Source of the DNA: an uncultured Prevotellaceae bacterium | GTDB lineage: Bacteria > Bacteroidota > Bacteroidia > Bacteroidales > Bacteroidaceae | NCBI GenBank assembly: GCA_902762565.1 | Contig: CACWOS010000001.1 | Span: 50,941-114,940, forward strand | Length of the DNA stretch: 64,000 bases | Direction: 5' to 3' | Shown here: piece after piece, positions 1 to 9,091 of the stretch | Numbering within the stretch: position 1 is the stretch's first letter | How the letters are laid out: the number at the start of each line of letters is the position of its first letter | The notes under the pieces: generated by a model | Told to the model about the DNA's origin: nothing | Database searches by the model: none | The model's input: only the letters and a program-made list of their open reading frames with translations | Translations under genes and position numbers: made by a program

Positions 1-632
1 TTTTCTGCGAGGTCGTCACCATAAGGTATCATTCTAGAGGTAACGTTTTCGTTCCACCAACCGAAGGTGGCAACAATGAAGTCGTATAGACCACCGATGA
101 GGCCAGCAAAGAGTAATGGTTTGGCCTGTGAGCTAGCGGAGGAATTCGATGGAGAACCGTCGGGAACGTTGGCGTTATCGCCTGTATCACCGCTCTTCAG
201 CACCTGTGTTGTCGCTGTAGCCTCAGGGAAGGGAAACTGTTCCTGTGGAGCCTCGACGAAATAGCGACGGAAGGGGATGAGGAACAGGATGCCGAGTACA
301 CCACCCAACAATGAGGCAATAAATATCTTAAGGAAGTCGGCGCTCATCTCTGGATATTTGGCCTGTAGAATGTAGATGGCTGGTAAGGTGAAGATGGCAC
401 CAGCGACAACGGCACCTGAACAGGCGCCAATACTTTGGATAATGACATTTTCACGGAGGGCGTTCGAGCGCTTGGCAGCGGCAGAGACGCCTACGGCGAT
501 AATGGCAATAGGAATAGCGGCCTCAAAAACCTGACCAACCTTCAATCCGAGATAGGCGGCAGCGGCTGAGAACAGTACGGCCATGAGTACACCCCAGGTG
601 ACTGACCAAACATTTACTTCACTTTTTTTCAT
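1..632 (-). CDS. OPT family oligopeptide transporter, N-terminal part (runs off the window)
   Basis: This is the start of a polytopic membrane transporter of the OPT (oligopeptide/metal-chelate) family, truncated by the window edge after about 210 residues. The N-terminus MKKSEVNVWSVTWGVLMAVL leads into a first hydrophobic helix and then the segment AAYLGLKVGQVFEAAIPIAI, typical of prokaryotic OPT proteins. Several further hydrophobic helices follow, along with a polar Ser/Asn-rich loop (near GDTGDNANVPDGS). Its ATG overlaps the TGA of the upstream PatB-like gene (ATGA, 629-632), so the two are probably translationally coupled in one minus-strand operon starting at the DUF3737 gene. An ATG at 640 reads into a stop at once, so 632 is the start. 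Substrate (peptide or metal complex) cannot be told. Confidence 0.85.
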   Translation of the reverse strand, partial: MKKSEVNVWSVTWGVLMAVLFSAAAAYLGLKVGQVFEAAIPIAIIAVGVSAAAKRSNALRENVIIQSIGACSGAVVAGAIFTLPAIYILQAKYPEMSADFLKIFIASLLGGVLGILFLIPFRRYFVEAPQEQFPFPEATATTQVLKSGDTGDNANVPDGSPSNSSASSQAKPLLFAGLIGGLYDFIVATFGWWNENVTSRMIPYGDDLAE

Positions 633-1822
633 ATCTTCATGTTTTTAATTCTTTCTAATGCTTCCATTAGGCGACTGCGAGGACAGGCGATATTGATACG
701 CAAATAGCCCTCGCCAGATTGCGGACCGTACATGGTGCCTGGATTAAGCCATACGCCAGTCTCACGGAGAATGCGGTCACAATATGCGGCGACACCCGAT
801 GCAGACGTCTCGGACATGATGGCAGCGGAGACGTTGACCCAGACAAGGTAGGTACCTTCGAGAGGCATGACATTCCAAAGAGGAATATTTTCTGCGACAT
901 AATCGCAGAGTGCTCGATAGTTATCATAGAGATAGAGGTTGAGGGCGTCAAGCCATTCCTCGCTGTTGTTATAGGCGGCCTTGACGGCTACAGGTCCGAA
1001 GGGATTAACGTCGCAAACTTCATTGATATTGATGGCACGATTCAGTCGACGACGTGTTGCGGCATCACGGCAAATGATGTTAGCCATCATTAGACCAGCA
1101 ATGTTGAACGACTTCGATGGTGAAGTGAGGATGATGGCCTCAGGGTCAACGACTCCTAAAGATGTAAATACGTGCCCTGGCATCGTGAGCTCGCAGTGTA
1201 TCTCATCGCTGACGATGCGGACGTGATAACAATGGCAGATGTCAGTCATGCGCTGCAATTCCTCACGTGTCCAGATACGCCCCGTGGGGTTATGGGGGTT
1301 GCAAAGTAGGAAAACGGTCGTTTTTTCGTCGGCACATAGGGCCTCGAAAGTCTCCCAATCCACCTCGAAGCGGTTATTGCTACGGGAAAACCTAAGTACA
1401 CATTCAGCTACTTCACAACCATTGTTCTTAACGGATGAAAAAAAGCAGTTATAGTCAGGCGATAGAATAAGCACCTTTTCGCCAGGCATCGTCAATGCTT
1501 TAATAGCTATAGACATAGCAGGCACAACACCTGTGGTGTAGAGTATCCACTCGCGTTCTATCTTCCATGAGTGGCGACGCTCATACCAAGAAATGATAGC
1601 ATCGTAATAGTCGTCCTGCACATAAGTATAACCGAAGACAGGATGTTGGGCGCGCTGTCGAATAGCCTCTTGAATAGCTGGTGCGACAGCGAAGTCCATA
1701 TCGGCAACCCAAAGAGGGATAAGGCCCAACGCAGATGCATCGGGTAGGGTAGTTGGACATTCATCCCACTTCACGCAACCAGTGTTTTTACGTTCTATGA
1801 GTTCATCAAAGTTGTAGTTCAT
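629..1822 (-). CDS. patB: MalY/PatB family aminotransferase (putative C-S lyase)
   Basis: A PLP-dependent fold-type I enzyme of 397 residues, the usual length for MalY/PatB proteins, which cleave cystathionine or cysteine conjugates (cystathionine beta-lyase activity) in the cytoplasm. Visible motifs: substrate-side LWVADMDF near residue 40, CNPHNPTGR near 175-181, Asp206 in SDEIH (pyridine-nitrogen partner), and the Schiff-base Lys237 in TSPSKSFNIAGL. The C-terminal LRINIACPR carries the carboxylate-binding Arg. It overlaps the DUF3737 gene upstream by 4 nt and the OPT transporter downstream by 4 nt, so the three are one operon. The family assignment is firm. The exact substrate, and hence the gene symbol, is inferred. 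Confidence 0.85.
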   Translation of the reverse strand: MNYNFDELIERKNTGCVKWDECPTTLPDASALGLIPLWVADMDFAVAPAIQEAIRQRAQHPVFGYTYVQDDYYDAIISWYERRHSWKIEREWILYTTGVVPAMSIAIKALTMPGEKVLILSPDYNCFFSSVKNNGCEVAECVLRFSRSNNRFEVDWETFEALCADEKTTVFLLCNPHNPTGRIWTREELQRMTDICHCYHVRIVSDEIHCELTMPGHVFTSLGVVDPEAIILTSPSKSFNIAGLMMANIICRDAATRRRLNRAININEVCDVNPFGPVAVKAAYNNSEEWLDALNLYLYDNYRALCDYVAENIPLWNVMPLEGTYLVWVNVSAAIMSETSASGVAAYCDRILRETGVWLNPGTMYGPQSGEGYLRINIACPRSRLMEALERIKNMKI

Positions 1823-2664
1823 TTCCTTACTTCTATGACGCAGTTATTGGGTTGTCGAACATTCTTGTCAATCGTTATCGATCCGATGCTGTCGGCAATA
1901 ATATGTCCACTGGTTGGATTCTTGATGTTTTCGATATGTCCGCGAATGTCGGCCTCTACAGTAGAATACTCAAAAACACGGTCGCATGCCTTGTCGAACG
2001 TACAATTCTCGAGAACGAGATCCTGGGTGTAACAGAGGAGTTGCTCACCAGCCAGATGACAGTTGACAAGTCGCACATTTTTCGAATGCCACGCCAGATA
2101 CTCGCCATCAAGGTCAGAGTCGTAGATGGTGACGTTCTCGCATTCCCAAAAGGAGTCTTTAGTCAGTATCTTTGCATTGTGAATCTCGACGTTCTTACAA
2201 TATTGGAAGACATATTTTGAGTCACTATTTAGTCCGTCAACATAGATGTTTTCGCTGAACATAAAAGGATAAGTGCCACCATGTAGGGTGACATTCTTTA
2301 GACGAAGTCCATTAATCTTCCAGAACGTTTCGTCTGCATCAGTGATGTTGACATCTTCTAATTCCAAGTTTCTCATCTCGCGGAAGAATTTGGGTCCGTC
2401 AATACGGCAGCGACGCATCATGAGGTCATTGCTGTACCAGATAGCTGAACGTGAACCCACAGCAAAGTAGCAGTCTTCGATGAGGGCTCCATCTACATGC
2501 CACCAAGGATACTTGCCATAGAAACGACATTCACTGGCCTCCATATTCTGACATTGTTTGATACCACTCTCACCATCTGTGATGATGATATTCTCCAATC
2601 TCAAGTCGTGGGTGGCAAAAAGTGGACGCTCACCTCCGAATTCTTTGTTCTTTATTAGCTCCAT
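1819..2664 (-). CDS. DUF3737 family beta-helix protein
   Basis: A 281-residue protein made almost wholly of short degenerate repeats of the type LENCTF, VRLVNCHL, NVTIYDSDL, LRLKNVTLHGG, i.e. a right-handed beta-helix with asparagine/cysteine ladders. The opening ELIKNKEFGGERPLF and the internal GKYPWWHVDGALIEDCYF are characteristic of DUF3737, a cytosolic family of unknown function common in gut Bacteroidales and Firmicutes. No signal peptide is seen. It is first in the operon with the PatB-like lyase and OPT transporter, with a promoter directly upstream (2689-2696). No catalytic residues can be proposed. Confidence 0.85.
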   Translation of the reverse strand: MELIKNKEFGGERPLFATHDLRLENIIITDGESGIKQCQNMEASECRFYGKYPWWHVDGALIEDCYFAVGSRSAIWYSNDLMMRRCRIDGPKFFREMRNLELEDVNITDADETFWKINGLRLKNVTLHGGTYPFMFSENIYVDGLNSDSKYVFQYCKNVEIHNAKILTKDSFWECENVTIYDSDLDGEYLAWHSKNVRLVNCHLAGEQLLCYTQDLVLENCTFDKACDRVFEYSTVEADIRGHIENIKNPTSGHIIADSIGSITIDKNVRQPNNCVIEVRK

Positions 2665-2688
2665 ACGTTAATATTTCATTAGTGGGTG

Positions 2689-2696
2689 CAAAGATA
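2689..2696 (-). promoter_or_regulatory. -7 promoter box of the DUF3737-patB-OPT operon
   Basis: On the minus strand this reads TATCTTTG, matching the Bacteroidota -7 consensus TAnnTTTG, 24 nt upstream of the DUF3737 start codon. No clear TTTG -33 box is visible. Confidence 0.6.
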
Positions 2697-2709
2697 CGAA
2701 AAAAATGCG

Positions 2710-2717
2710 TAACTTTG
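2710..2717 (+). promoter_or_regulatory. -7 promoter box of miaB
   Basis: TAACTTTG on the plus strand, 21 nt before the miaB ATG and divergent from the box at 2689-2696. It supports the ATG at 2739 over upstream in-frame codons, which would lie upstream of the promoter. Confidence 0.65.
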
Positions 2718-2738
2718 CAGCCGAAAAGTAGAAAAAAT

Positions 2739-4049
2739 ATGAAGAAGTTATATATAGAGACCTACGGCTGTCAGATGAATGTTGCCGATTCGGAGGTTGT
2801 GGCCTCTGTGATGCAGATGGCCGGCTACGAAACGACAGAGTCACTGGATGAGGCTGATGCTGTATTTCTAAACACTTGTTCTGTGCGCGATAATGCAGAA
2901 CAAAAGATATATCATCGTTTAGATGCGTTGGATGCTATCAAACGCAAGCGTCCATTGATTATAGGCGTATTGGGATGTATGGCTGAGCGAGTTCAACAGG
3001 ATCTCTTAGCCCATCATCATGCTGATTTGGTTGCAGGTCCTGATGCTTATCTTTCCTTGCCCGATTTGATAGCACAAGCCGAAACAGGACATAAGGCCAT
3101 TAATATTGAACTTAGCATTAGTGAGACCTATCGTGACGTGGTGCCTCAACGCATTGCCATCGGTCAGCGTATAGGTGGCTTTGTCAGTATTATGCGAGGT
3201 TGCAATAACTTCTGTCACTATTGTATTGTGCCTTATACTCGTGGCCGTGAGCGTAGTCGCGATGTGGAGAGTATCCTTCGTGAAGTGCGCGACCTGAGAG
3301 ATCGTGGCTTTAAAGAAGTAACGTTATTGGGCCAGAATGTGAATTCATATACTTGGAACGAAGGGAACTCGTTCCCACAACTGCTTCGTCGTGTGGCCGA
3401 GGAGGCCCCTGAGATGCGCATCCGTTTCACGACGAGTCATCCAAAGGATATGAGTGACGAGACGTTACGAGTTATTGCCGAGATGCCCAACGTCTGCAAA
3501 CATATCCACTTGCCTGTTCAGAGTGGAAGTGACAGAATACTGAGGCTGATGAATCGTAAATATACTCGTGAATGGTACTTAGGACGTGTGGAGGCTATTC
3601 GTCGTATCATTCCAGATTGTGGTCTTTCAACAGATATTTTTGTTGGCTATCATTCTGAAACAGAGGAAGATCATCAGCTCTCTTTGAGTTTGATGCGTGA
3701 GGTGGGATATGATTCTGCCTTCATGTTCAAATATAGCGAACGTCCTGGTACTTACGCCTCGAAGCACTTGCCAGACGATGTGCCTGAAGAAGAGAAGATA
3801 CGTCGACTCAACGAACTTATCGCTTTGCAGACGGAGATTTCTGCACAGCAGAACAAGAAGGATGAGGGTAAGGAGTTTGATGTGCTTGTTGAAGGTTTCT
3901 CAAAGCGTAGCCGCGAACAACTCTGTGGGCGTACGGAGCAGAACAAGATGGTGGTATTTGCTAAGCAGGGCCATCATATCGGTGAAACTGTACGTGTAAG
4001 AATTACCGGCTCTACTAGCGCCACGCTTTTGGGCGAGACAGTAGGCTAA
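2739..4049 (+). CDS. miaB: tRNA-2-methylthio-N6-dimethylallyladenosine synthase MiaB
   Basis: A radical-SAM methylthiotransferase that converts i6A37 to ms2i6A37 in tRNAs reading UNN codons. The 436-residue protein has the full layout: an N-terminal UPF0004 domain with auxiliary-cluster cysteines Cys11, Cys47 and Cys80, the radical-SAM CxxxCxxC at Cys155, Cys159 and Cys162 (RGCNNFCHYCIVPYTRGRE), and a C-terminal TRAM domain (about 375-436). The start is set by the -7 box at 2710; the open frame extends further upstream but across the promoter. Codons for WNEGNSFPQLL (about 3354-3385) contain the word GGGAAC-TC-GTTCCC, related to the repeat family at 35204-35313. An LTA-synthase-like gene follows after 18 nt. 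Confidence 0.95.
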   Translation: MKKLYIETYGCQMNVADSEVVASVMQMAGYETTESLDEADAVFLNTCSVRDNAEQKIYHRLDALDAIKRKRPLIIGVLGCMAERVQQDLLAHHHADLVAGPDAYLSLPDLIAQAETGHKAINIELSISETYRDVVPQRIAIGQRIGGFVSIMRGCNNFCHYCIVPYTRGRERSRDVESILREVRDLRDRGFKEVTLLGQNVNSYTWNEGNSFPQLLRRVAEEAPEMRIRFTTSHPKDMSDETLRVIAEMPNVCKHIHLPVQSGSDRILRLMNRKYTREWYLGRVEAIRRIIPDCGLSTDIFVGYHSETEEDHQLSLSLMREVGYDSAFMFKYSERPGTYASKHLPDDVPEEEKIRRLNELIALQTEISAQQNKKDEGKEFDVLVEGFSKRSREQLCGRTEQNKMVVFAKQGHHIGETVRVRITGSTSATLLGETVG

Positions 4050-4067
4050 TAGTCTATAAATATTGGT

Positions 4068-6014
4068 ATGAAAGGCTTCAAACGATTAGGACTATTGTCA
4101 CCTCTTGCGACCACGTTCTACAATCTGCTCTTGGCATATATTGTGTACTTCTTGGCTCGCGTTGTTTACTTGTTGGTCAATATCAGCTATTTTCAGCCTA
4201 CCATGTCGTTCAGCCTTCTTGTCGATATCTTCCGTGGTGGTCTTTTGTTTGATACTTCGGCCATTCTTGTCACCAACATTCCTTATATTCTGTTGATGCT
4301 ATTGCCCTGGCACGGTAAAGAGACACGGATTTGGCAGAATCTGTGCCAATGGGTTTTCGTTATCATTAATGGTTTGGCACTTGCCGTGAACCTTTGTGAT
4401 TCTGTTTATTTTCGTTATACCCTTCGACGAACTACCATCACTGTGTTCAGCGAGTTTTCCAACGAGGGAAATCTTGCCAGCATCTTCTTTACTGAAACCC
4501 TGCGCCACTTTTATCTTGTAATCATCTTTGTTATCGTTGTGTGTGGGCTTTTTCGGCTCTATCGTTGTTCTGGTCTCGAACACCGAAAACTCTGTTGGTG
4601 GCGCTATGATTTAGCTTGTTTACTCTCATTGTTGGCATTGACTCCCTTTGTTATTGCGGGAATACGTGGTGGATTTACTACTGCAGTTCGTCCTATAACC
4701 ATATCGAATGCCAATCAGTATGTGAATCGTCCGACAGAGGCTGCTTTGGTGCTCAATACACCTTTTTCAATCTATCGAACTATCGGCAAGGCAGTATTTG
4801 TTGTACCCGAATATTATCAGGACGCAAACGAGATGGCTTCAATCTATAATCCCGTTCACGTTCCTAGTGATACGATGCCTATGATTAAGAAGAACGTCGT
4901 TATTCTCATTGTTGAGAGTTTCGGTCGTGAGTATATTGGTGCCCTTAATAAGACACTCGAAAATGGCCGATATAAGGGCTATACGCCTTGTGTGGATTCG
5001 CTGATCAACAAGAGCATTACTTTTACTCACTCGTTCTGTAATGGTCGAAAGTCTATCGATGGCATGCCTTCAATTCTCTCGAGCATTCCAATGTTCGTCG
5101 AACCTTTCTTCCTGACACCAGCCTCCATGAATCATGTCAGCGGCATTGCATCGCTTTTGGCAACCGAAGGCTATCAGACGGCATTCTTTCATGGTGCACA
5201 GCGTGGCTCGATGGGGTTCATGGCCTTTGCTCGTAGCACTGGTTTCCAAGAATATTATGGCCGTGAAGACTATAATGACGACAGCCGCTTCGGTGGTGAT
5301 AACGACTTTGATGGTATGTGGGCTATCTGGGACGAGCCTTTCCTGCAGTATTACTGCACCAAGATGTCGGAGATGAAGGAACCATTCATGACAGCTGTAT
5401 TTACTGCTTCTTCGCACCATCCTTTTGCCATTCCGGAAAAATATAAGCAACGGTTCCCAGAAGAGCATCTGCAGATACATAAATGTATCCGTTATACAGA
5501 TATGGCTTTGGGAAAGTTCTTCGCTTCAGCCAGTCGTCAGCCTTGGTTTAAGAACACCATTTTTGTACTGACTAGTGATCATACAAATATGAGTAATCAC
5601 GACTATTATCAGACAGATCTTGGTGGTTTCTGTTCGCCGATTATTATATACGAACCAGGGCGGGAAGCTGAAGTACAGGACAAGATAGCTCAGCAAATTG
5701 ACATCCTCCCTACCGTGATGGGTATGCTACACTATCAGAAACCCTATGTCGCCTTCGGAGTTGACTTGTTTGAAACACCTGCAGATGACACGTGGGCTGT
5801 CAACTATCTGAATGGTATATATCAGTACGTGAAGCATGGGCATGTGCTACAGTTCGATGGCCAGAAAACCAAGGCTGTCTATGCTCTCACAGACTCACTG
5901 ATGCACTATGATGTGCAAGGCCAGATACCTGAACAACCACAGATGGAACGTGAATTAAAGGCTATTATTCAGCAGTATATGGAGCGCATGACTCAGGATA
6001 GATTACAACCCTGA
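4068..6014 (+). CDS. LTA synthase family/sulfatase-fold membrane protein (phosphoglycerol transferase-like)
   Basis: A 648-residue inner-membrane protein with about five N-terminal transmembrane helices (residues 10-210) followed by a periplasmic alkaline-phosphatase-superfamily domain. Metal and nucleophile motifs are visible: NVVILIVESFGREYIG (first metal Glu), NGRKSIDGMPSI (Ser in the place of the LtaS catalytic Thr), FTASSHHPF, and the C-terminal TSDHT. Family members transfer phosphoglycerol or phosphoethanolamine from phospholipids to surface glycans or lipids. It starts 18 nt after miaB and may be co-transcribed with it. Donor and acceptor are unknown. A related protein is encoded at 19517-21331 in the glycan locus. 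Confidence 0.8.
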   Translation: MKGFKRLGLLSPLATTFYNLLLAYIVYFLARVVYLLVNISYFQPTMSFSLLVDIFRGGLLFDTSAILVTNIPYILLMLLPWHGKETRIWQNLCQWVFVIINGLALAVNLCDSVYFRYTLRRTTITVFSEFSNEGNLASIFFTETLRHFYLVIIFVIVVCGLFRLYRCSGLEHRKLCWWRYDLACLLSLLALTPFVIAGIRGGFTTAVRPITISNANQYVNRPTEAALVLNTPFSIYRTIGKAVFVVPEYYQDANEMASIYNPVHVPSDTMPMIKKNVVILIVESFGREYIGALNKTLENGRYKGYTPCVDSLINKSITFTHSFCNGRKSIDGMPSILSSIPMFVEPFFLTPASMNHVSGIASLLATEGYQTAFFHGAQRGSMGFMAFARSTGFQEYYGREDYNDDSRFGGDNDFDGMWAIWDEPFLQYYCTKMSEMKEPFMTAVFTASSHHPFAIPEKYKQRFPEEHLQIHKCIRYTDMALGKFFASASRQPWFKNTIFVLTSDHTNMSNHDYYQTDLGGFCSPIIIYEPGREAEVQDKIAQQIDILPTVMGMLHYQKPYVAFGVDLFETPADDTWAVNYLNGIYQYVKHGHVLQFDGQKTKAVYALTDSLMHYDVQGQIPEQPQMERELKAIIQQYMERMTQDRLQP

Positions 6015-6034
6015 TGAAGTTTTTTCGCTTATCA

Positions 6035-6066
6035 TTTGTCCTTTTTCACTTTTTTGTGTACCTTTG
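6035..6066 (+). promoter_or_regulatory. Promoter of the MsbA-like ABC transporter gene
   Basis: TTTG at 6035-6038 and TACCTTTG at 6059-6066 with a 20-bp spacer form a full Bacteroidota -33/-7 promoter ending 17 nt before the ATG. Confidence 0.75.
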
Positions 6067-6083
6067 CAGAAAATAAGTAGATT

Positions 6084-7919
6084 ATGCTGAAACAGTTTCT
6101 TTCAATAATGGCCCGCTATCTCAGGCCATACCGTAAGTACTTGGCTTGGTCGGTTGTTATTAACTTCCTGTCCCAATGGATGAATGTGTTCTCCTTTGCA
6201 GTGCTTATCCCTATTCTTAATATCCTCTTTAAGATAGACACGGCAGTCTATCATTATAAGCCATGGACATGGAGTACGCTTGACAAGGATTTGGTGGTCA
6301 ACAATGCCTATGCCTGGGTACAGGAACTCATCAATACCAACGGTGCTTTCATGACCTTGGTGTATATGGGGCTGGCACTCATCATCATGACAGGTCTTAA
6401 AACGTTTGGTTATTTTGCCTCTTCGGCAGTAATGATACCTCTTAGGACAGGCGTTGTCCGCGATATTCGTATTGAAGTTTACGAGAAAGTATTGAAACTC
6501 CCTTTAAGCTTCTTCTCTGAAGAACGCAAGGGAGATATCATTGCCCGTATGTCGGCAGATGTAGGAGCAGTCGAGAATTCTATCACTAGTAGTATTGACA
6601 TGCTTATCCGTCAGCCCATTGCTATTATAGTATGTTTTGCAACAATGTTGACTGTCAGTTGGCAATTGACACTATTTGTCATCATCGTAGCTCCTTTGGC
6701 AGGTTGGATTATGGGTGTCGTCAGTCGTAAGCTGAAGGGGCAATCTGCTTCCGTACAGGCTAAATGGGGCGATATGCTGGCACAGCTTGACGAGACTTTG
6801 GGTGGTTTGCGCATTATTAAGGCTTTCATTGCTGAGAATAAGATGCTGCAACGATTCATCAATATCAATGAAGAATATCGAGATGAAGTCAATGCGATGG
6901 CAATGCGTCAGAATGCTGCCCATCCCATGTCTGAGTTTTTAGGCACTATCATCATTGTCGTTGTATTATGGTTTGGCGGTTATCTCATTCTTAACGCGTC
7001 GAACATCATAGACGCGCCTACTTTCATCTTCTTTATGGTCATCCTTTATAGTGTCATTAATCCCTTGAAGGACTTGTCTCGCGCTTCTTATCAGATTCCT
7101 GTTGGTCTTGCTTCTATGGATCGTATTGACTTCATTCTGAAAGCTGAGAATCCTATCAAGGAGCCTGAACATCCCACCCCGATGCCAACGTTTGAAAAGG
7201 AGATAGAATTGCGTGATGTGTCGTTCAGTTATATCGAAGGTCGCGAGGTTTTGAAGCATATCAACCTGAAAGTGCCCAAAGGCAAGACAATAGCACTTGT
7301 GGGTCAATCAGGTTCCGGTAAGTCAACGTTGGTCGATTTAGTTCCACGCTATCATGATGTGAAGCAGGGTGAAGTGCTTCTTGATGGTAGAAATATCAAG
7401 GATGTACGCATCTCTGAACTTCGTGCCTTGATTGGTAATGTTAATCAGGAGGCAATTCTTTTTAACGATACATTCTATAACAATATTACTTTTGGCGTTG
7501 AGAATGCCACGATGGAACAGGTCATTGAGGCCGCAAAGATTGCCAATGCGCACGAATTCATCATGGAAAGCGAACATGGCTACGATACGATGATAGGCGA
7601 CCGCGGTGGACGTCTCTCTGGTGGTCAGCGCCAGCGCGTATCCATTGCTCGTGCCATCCTCAAGAATCCACCCATATTGATCCTCGATGAGGCAACTTCT
7701 GCACTCGATACAGAATCTGAACGATTGGTACAGGAAGCCTTGGAACGACTGATGAAGAGTCGTACTACCATAGCCATTGCCCACCGTTTGTCGACCATCA
7801 AGAATGCCGATGAGATTTATGTGCTTTACGAAGGCGAGATAGTTGAGTGTGGTCAGCACGACGAGCTTATTGCTAAGAACGGATACTACAAACGGCTGTA
7901 TGACATGCAGCAACTGTAA
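6084..7919 (+). CDS. MsbA-like ABC transporter, fused permease and ATPase
   Basis: A 611-residue half-transporter: six transmembrane helices (about 20-330) followed by one nucleotide-binding domain. Walker A GQSGSGKST, the Q-loop region NVNQEAILFNDT, signature LSGGQRQR, Walker B ILILDEATSALD and the switch His in IAHRLST are all intact. The layout is that of type IV exporters such as MsbA, which flips lipid A-core, and of multidrug exporters. The site next to a glycan/LPS locus makes lipid or glycolipid export plausible, but the sequence alone does not decide. It has its own promoter at 6035-6066. Confidence 0.88.
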   Translation: MLKQFLSIMARYLRPYRKYLAWSVVINFLSQWMNVFSFAVLIPILNILFKIDTAVYHYKPWTWSTLDKDLVVNNAYAWVQELINTNGAFMTLVYMGLALIIMTGLKTFGYFASSAVMIPLRTGVVRDIRIEVYEKVLKLPLSFFSEERKGDIIARMSADVGAVENSITSSIDMLIRQPIAIIVCFATMLTVSWQLTLFVIIVAPLAGWIMGVVSRKLKGQSASVQAKWGDMLAQLDETLGGLRIIKAFIAENKMLQRFININEEYRDEVNAMAMRQNAAHPMSEFLGTIIIVVVLWFGGYLILNASNIIDAPTFIFFMVILYSVINPLKDLSRASYQIPVGLASMDRIDFILKAENPIKEPEHPTPMPTFEKEIELRDVSFSYIEGREVLKHINLKVPKGKTIALVGQSGSGKSTLVDLVPRYHDVKQGEVLLDGRNIKDVRISELRALIGNVNQEAILFNDTFYNNITFGVENATMEQVIEAAKIANAHEFIMESEHGYDTMIGDRGGRLSGGQRQRVSIARAILKNPPILILDEATSALDTESERLVQEALERLMKSRTTIAIAHRLSTIKNADEIYVLYEGEIVECGQHDELIAKNGYYKRLYDMQQL

Positions 7920-7960
7920 GACACATTATTAGTCAAAGTGAGCCAAAGGGCTAATACTTT

Positions 7961-8026
7961 CGACCCGTTTCGACGTCATCTACAACCTGTTCCAACGTCA
8001 TCTATGACCCGTTCCGATGATACTTT
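7961..8026. repeat. Three degenerate 22-bp tandem units (GTTTCGACGTCATCTA-type)
   Basis: Units at 7961-7982, 7983-8004 and 8005-8026 align as CGACCCGTTTCGACGTCATC, CAACCTGTTCCAACGTCATC and TGACCCGTTCCGATGATAC-like words. The rest of the 305-bp gap between the ABC transporter and licD (7920-8224) also holds a second imperfect pair, AAAGTGACGTACCTT (about 8058-8072) and AAAGTGACATACCTTT (about 8101-8116). No coding sequence is seen. The 22-bp period matches the repeat at 35204-35313. Confidence 0.55.
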
Positions 8027-8173
8027 AGGGGAGTAAAGTATCGCATCTACGACTGCAAAGTGACGTACCTTCGGGTGATAAAAACGTTCAGAACGACCTG
8101 AAAGTGACATACCTTTCACAAGTCGTACTTGGTGTGTTGCAGGGAGTATACGATAGAAAAAAGAGAATATATA

Positions 8174-8204
8174 TTTGGATATTCATAAGTTTTTTGTACC
8201 TTTG
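8174..8204 (+). promoter_or_regulatory. Promoter of the first glycan operon (licD and downstream)
   Basis: TTTG at 8174-8177 and TACCTTTG at 8197-8204, spacer 19 bp, ending 20 nt before the LicD start. It probably drives the six tightly packed genes to 13008. Confidence 0.75.
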
Positions 8205-8224
8205 TAACCAAAACAAAACAAGAT

Positions 8225-9091
8225 ATGTTGAAGGAAATTACTTACAAAGACAAACTTATAGAAACCTTTGCCGCATTTGACCGTTTTTGCCGCGAACACG
8301 ACATCAAATATTATGCAGCATATGGAACGTTAATAGGTGCAGTACGCCACAAAGGTTTAATTCCATGGGATGATGACGTAGATGTCTATATGCTTCGGAA
8401 AGACTATGAAAAGTTCTGTTCTTTTAAAGGTAAAATAGACGATCATTACGATGTCATGGACATTAATGACGAAAACTACTGGCTGTTGTCGTTGGCTAAA
8501 TTTGTAGATACTGATACTACCTTATGGGAATTTAAGGATTTACCTTTGGTGTTAGGGGTGTATGTCGATGTATTCCCGCTTGACGAAACAGATGACAATA
8601 CCAATCTAGACCTTCAAAATGAATACTGTAAATATTCTGAATATGTTATAAAGGGAATGATGCAGAAGAAGTTTCCGACAAAAGATTTTATTCATCAGGC
8701 TATCCGTTTTCGGATTAATCGAAGCTACAATATTATTCATGAGCATTTTTACTATAAGAAGAATTTAGATAAGTTCATGAGTAAATATAAAGAGGTACTG
8801 GAAGAGGCGAAGTCCCGTAAAGGTAAGTATCTCGTTTCCTACGAGGGGCAGTCGGGGTTGGCAAACATAATGGATAAGGAATGGTTTGCAGATACTGTAG
8901 ACATGCCGTTTGAGAATATTACCATTAAGGCACCTGTTGGATATGATGTCATTCTGCGGAGAATATATGGTGACTACATGCAATTGCCACCAGAGGAACA
9001 ACGGGTATCTTGCCATAGCCATTACTACTTGAATCTGAATAAGCGATTGACAATAGAAGAAATTAAAGTATTAAAGCAAAACGGAGAATGA
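8225..9091 (+). CDS. licD: LicD family phosphotransferase
   Basis: A 288-residue cytoplasmic enzyme of the LicD/FKTN nucleotidyltransferase fold, which moves phosphocholine or another phospho-alcohol from a CDP donor onto a glycan. The N-terminal signature is clear: YYAAYGTLIGAVRHKG then PWDDDVDVYM (metal-binding Asp cluster, about residues 37-62), with a further VYVDVFPLDE near 118. It is the first gene of a six-gene operon and overlaps the next glycosyltransferase by 4 nt (ATGA). A LicC-like CTP transferase at 28642-29370 could supply the CDP-activated donor. No LicA kinase or LicB transporter is seen here. The actual substituent is unknown. Confidence 0.85.
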   Translation: MLKEITYKDKLIETFAAFDRFCREHDIKYYAAYGTLIGAVRHKGLIPWDDDVDVYMLRKDYEKFCSFKGKIDDHYDVMDINDENYWLLSLAKFVDTDTTLWEFKDLPLVLGVYVDVFPLDETDDNTNLDLQNEYCKYSEYVIKGMMQKKFPTKDFIHQAIRFRINRSYNIIHEHFYYKKNLDKFMSKYKEVLEEAKSRKGKYLVSYEGQSGLANIMDKEWFADTVDMPFENITIKAPVGYDVILRRIYGDYMQLPPEEQRVSCHSHYYLNLNKRLTIEEIKVLKQNGE

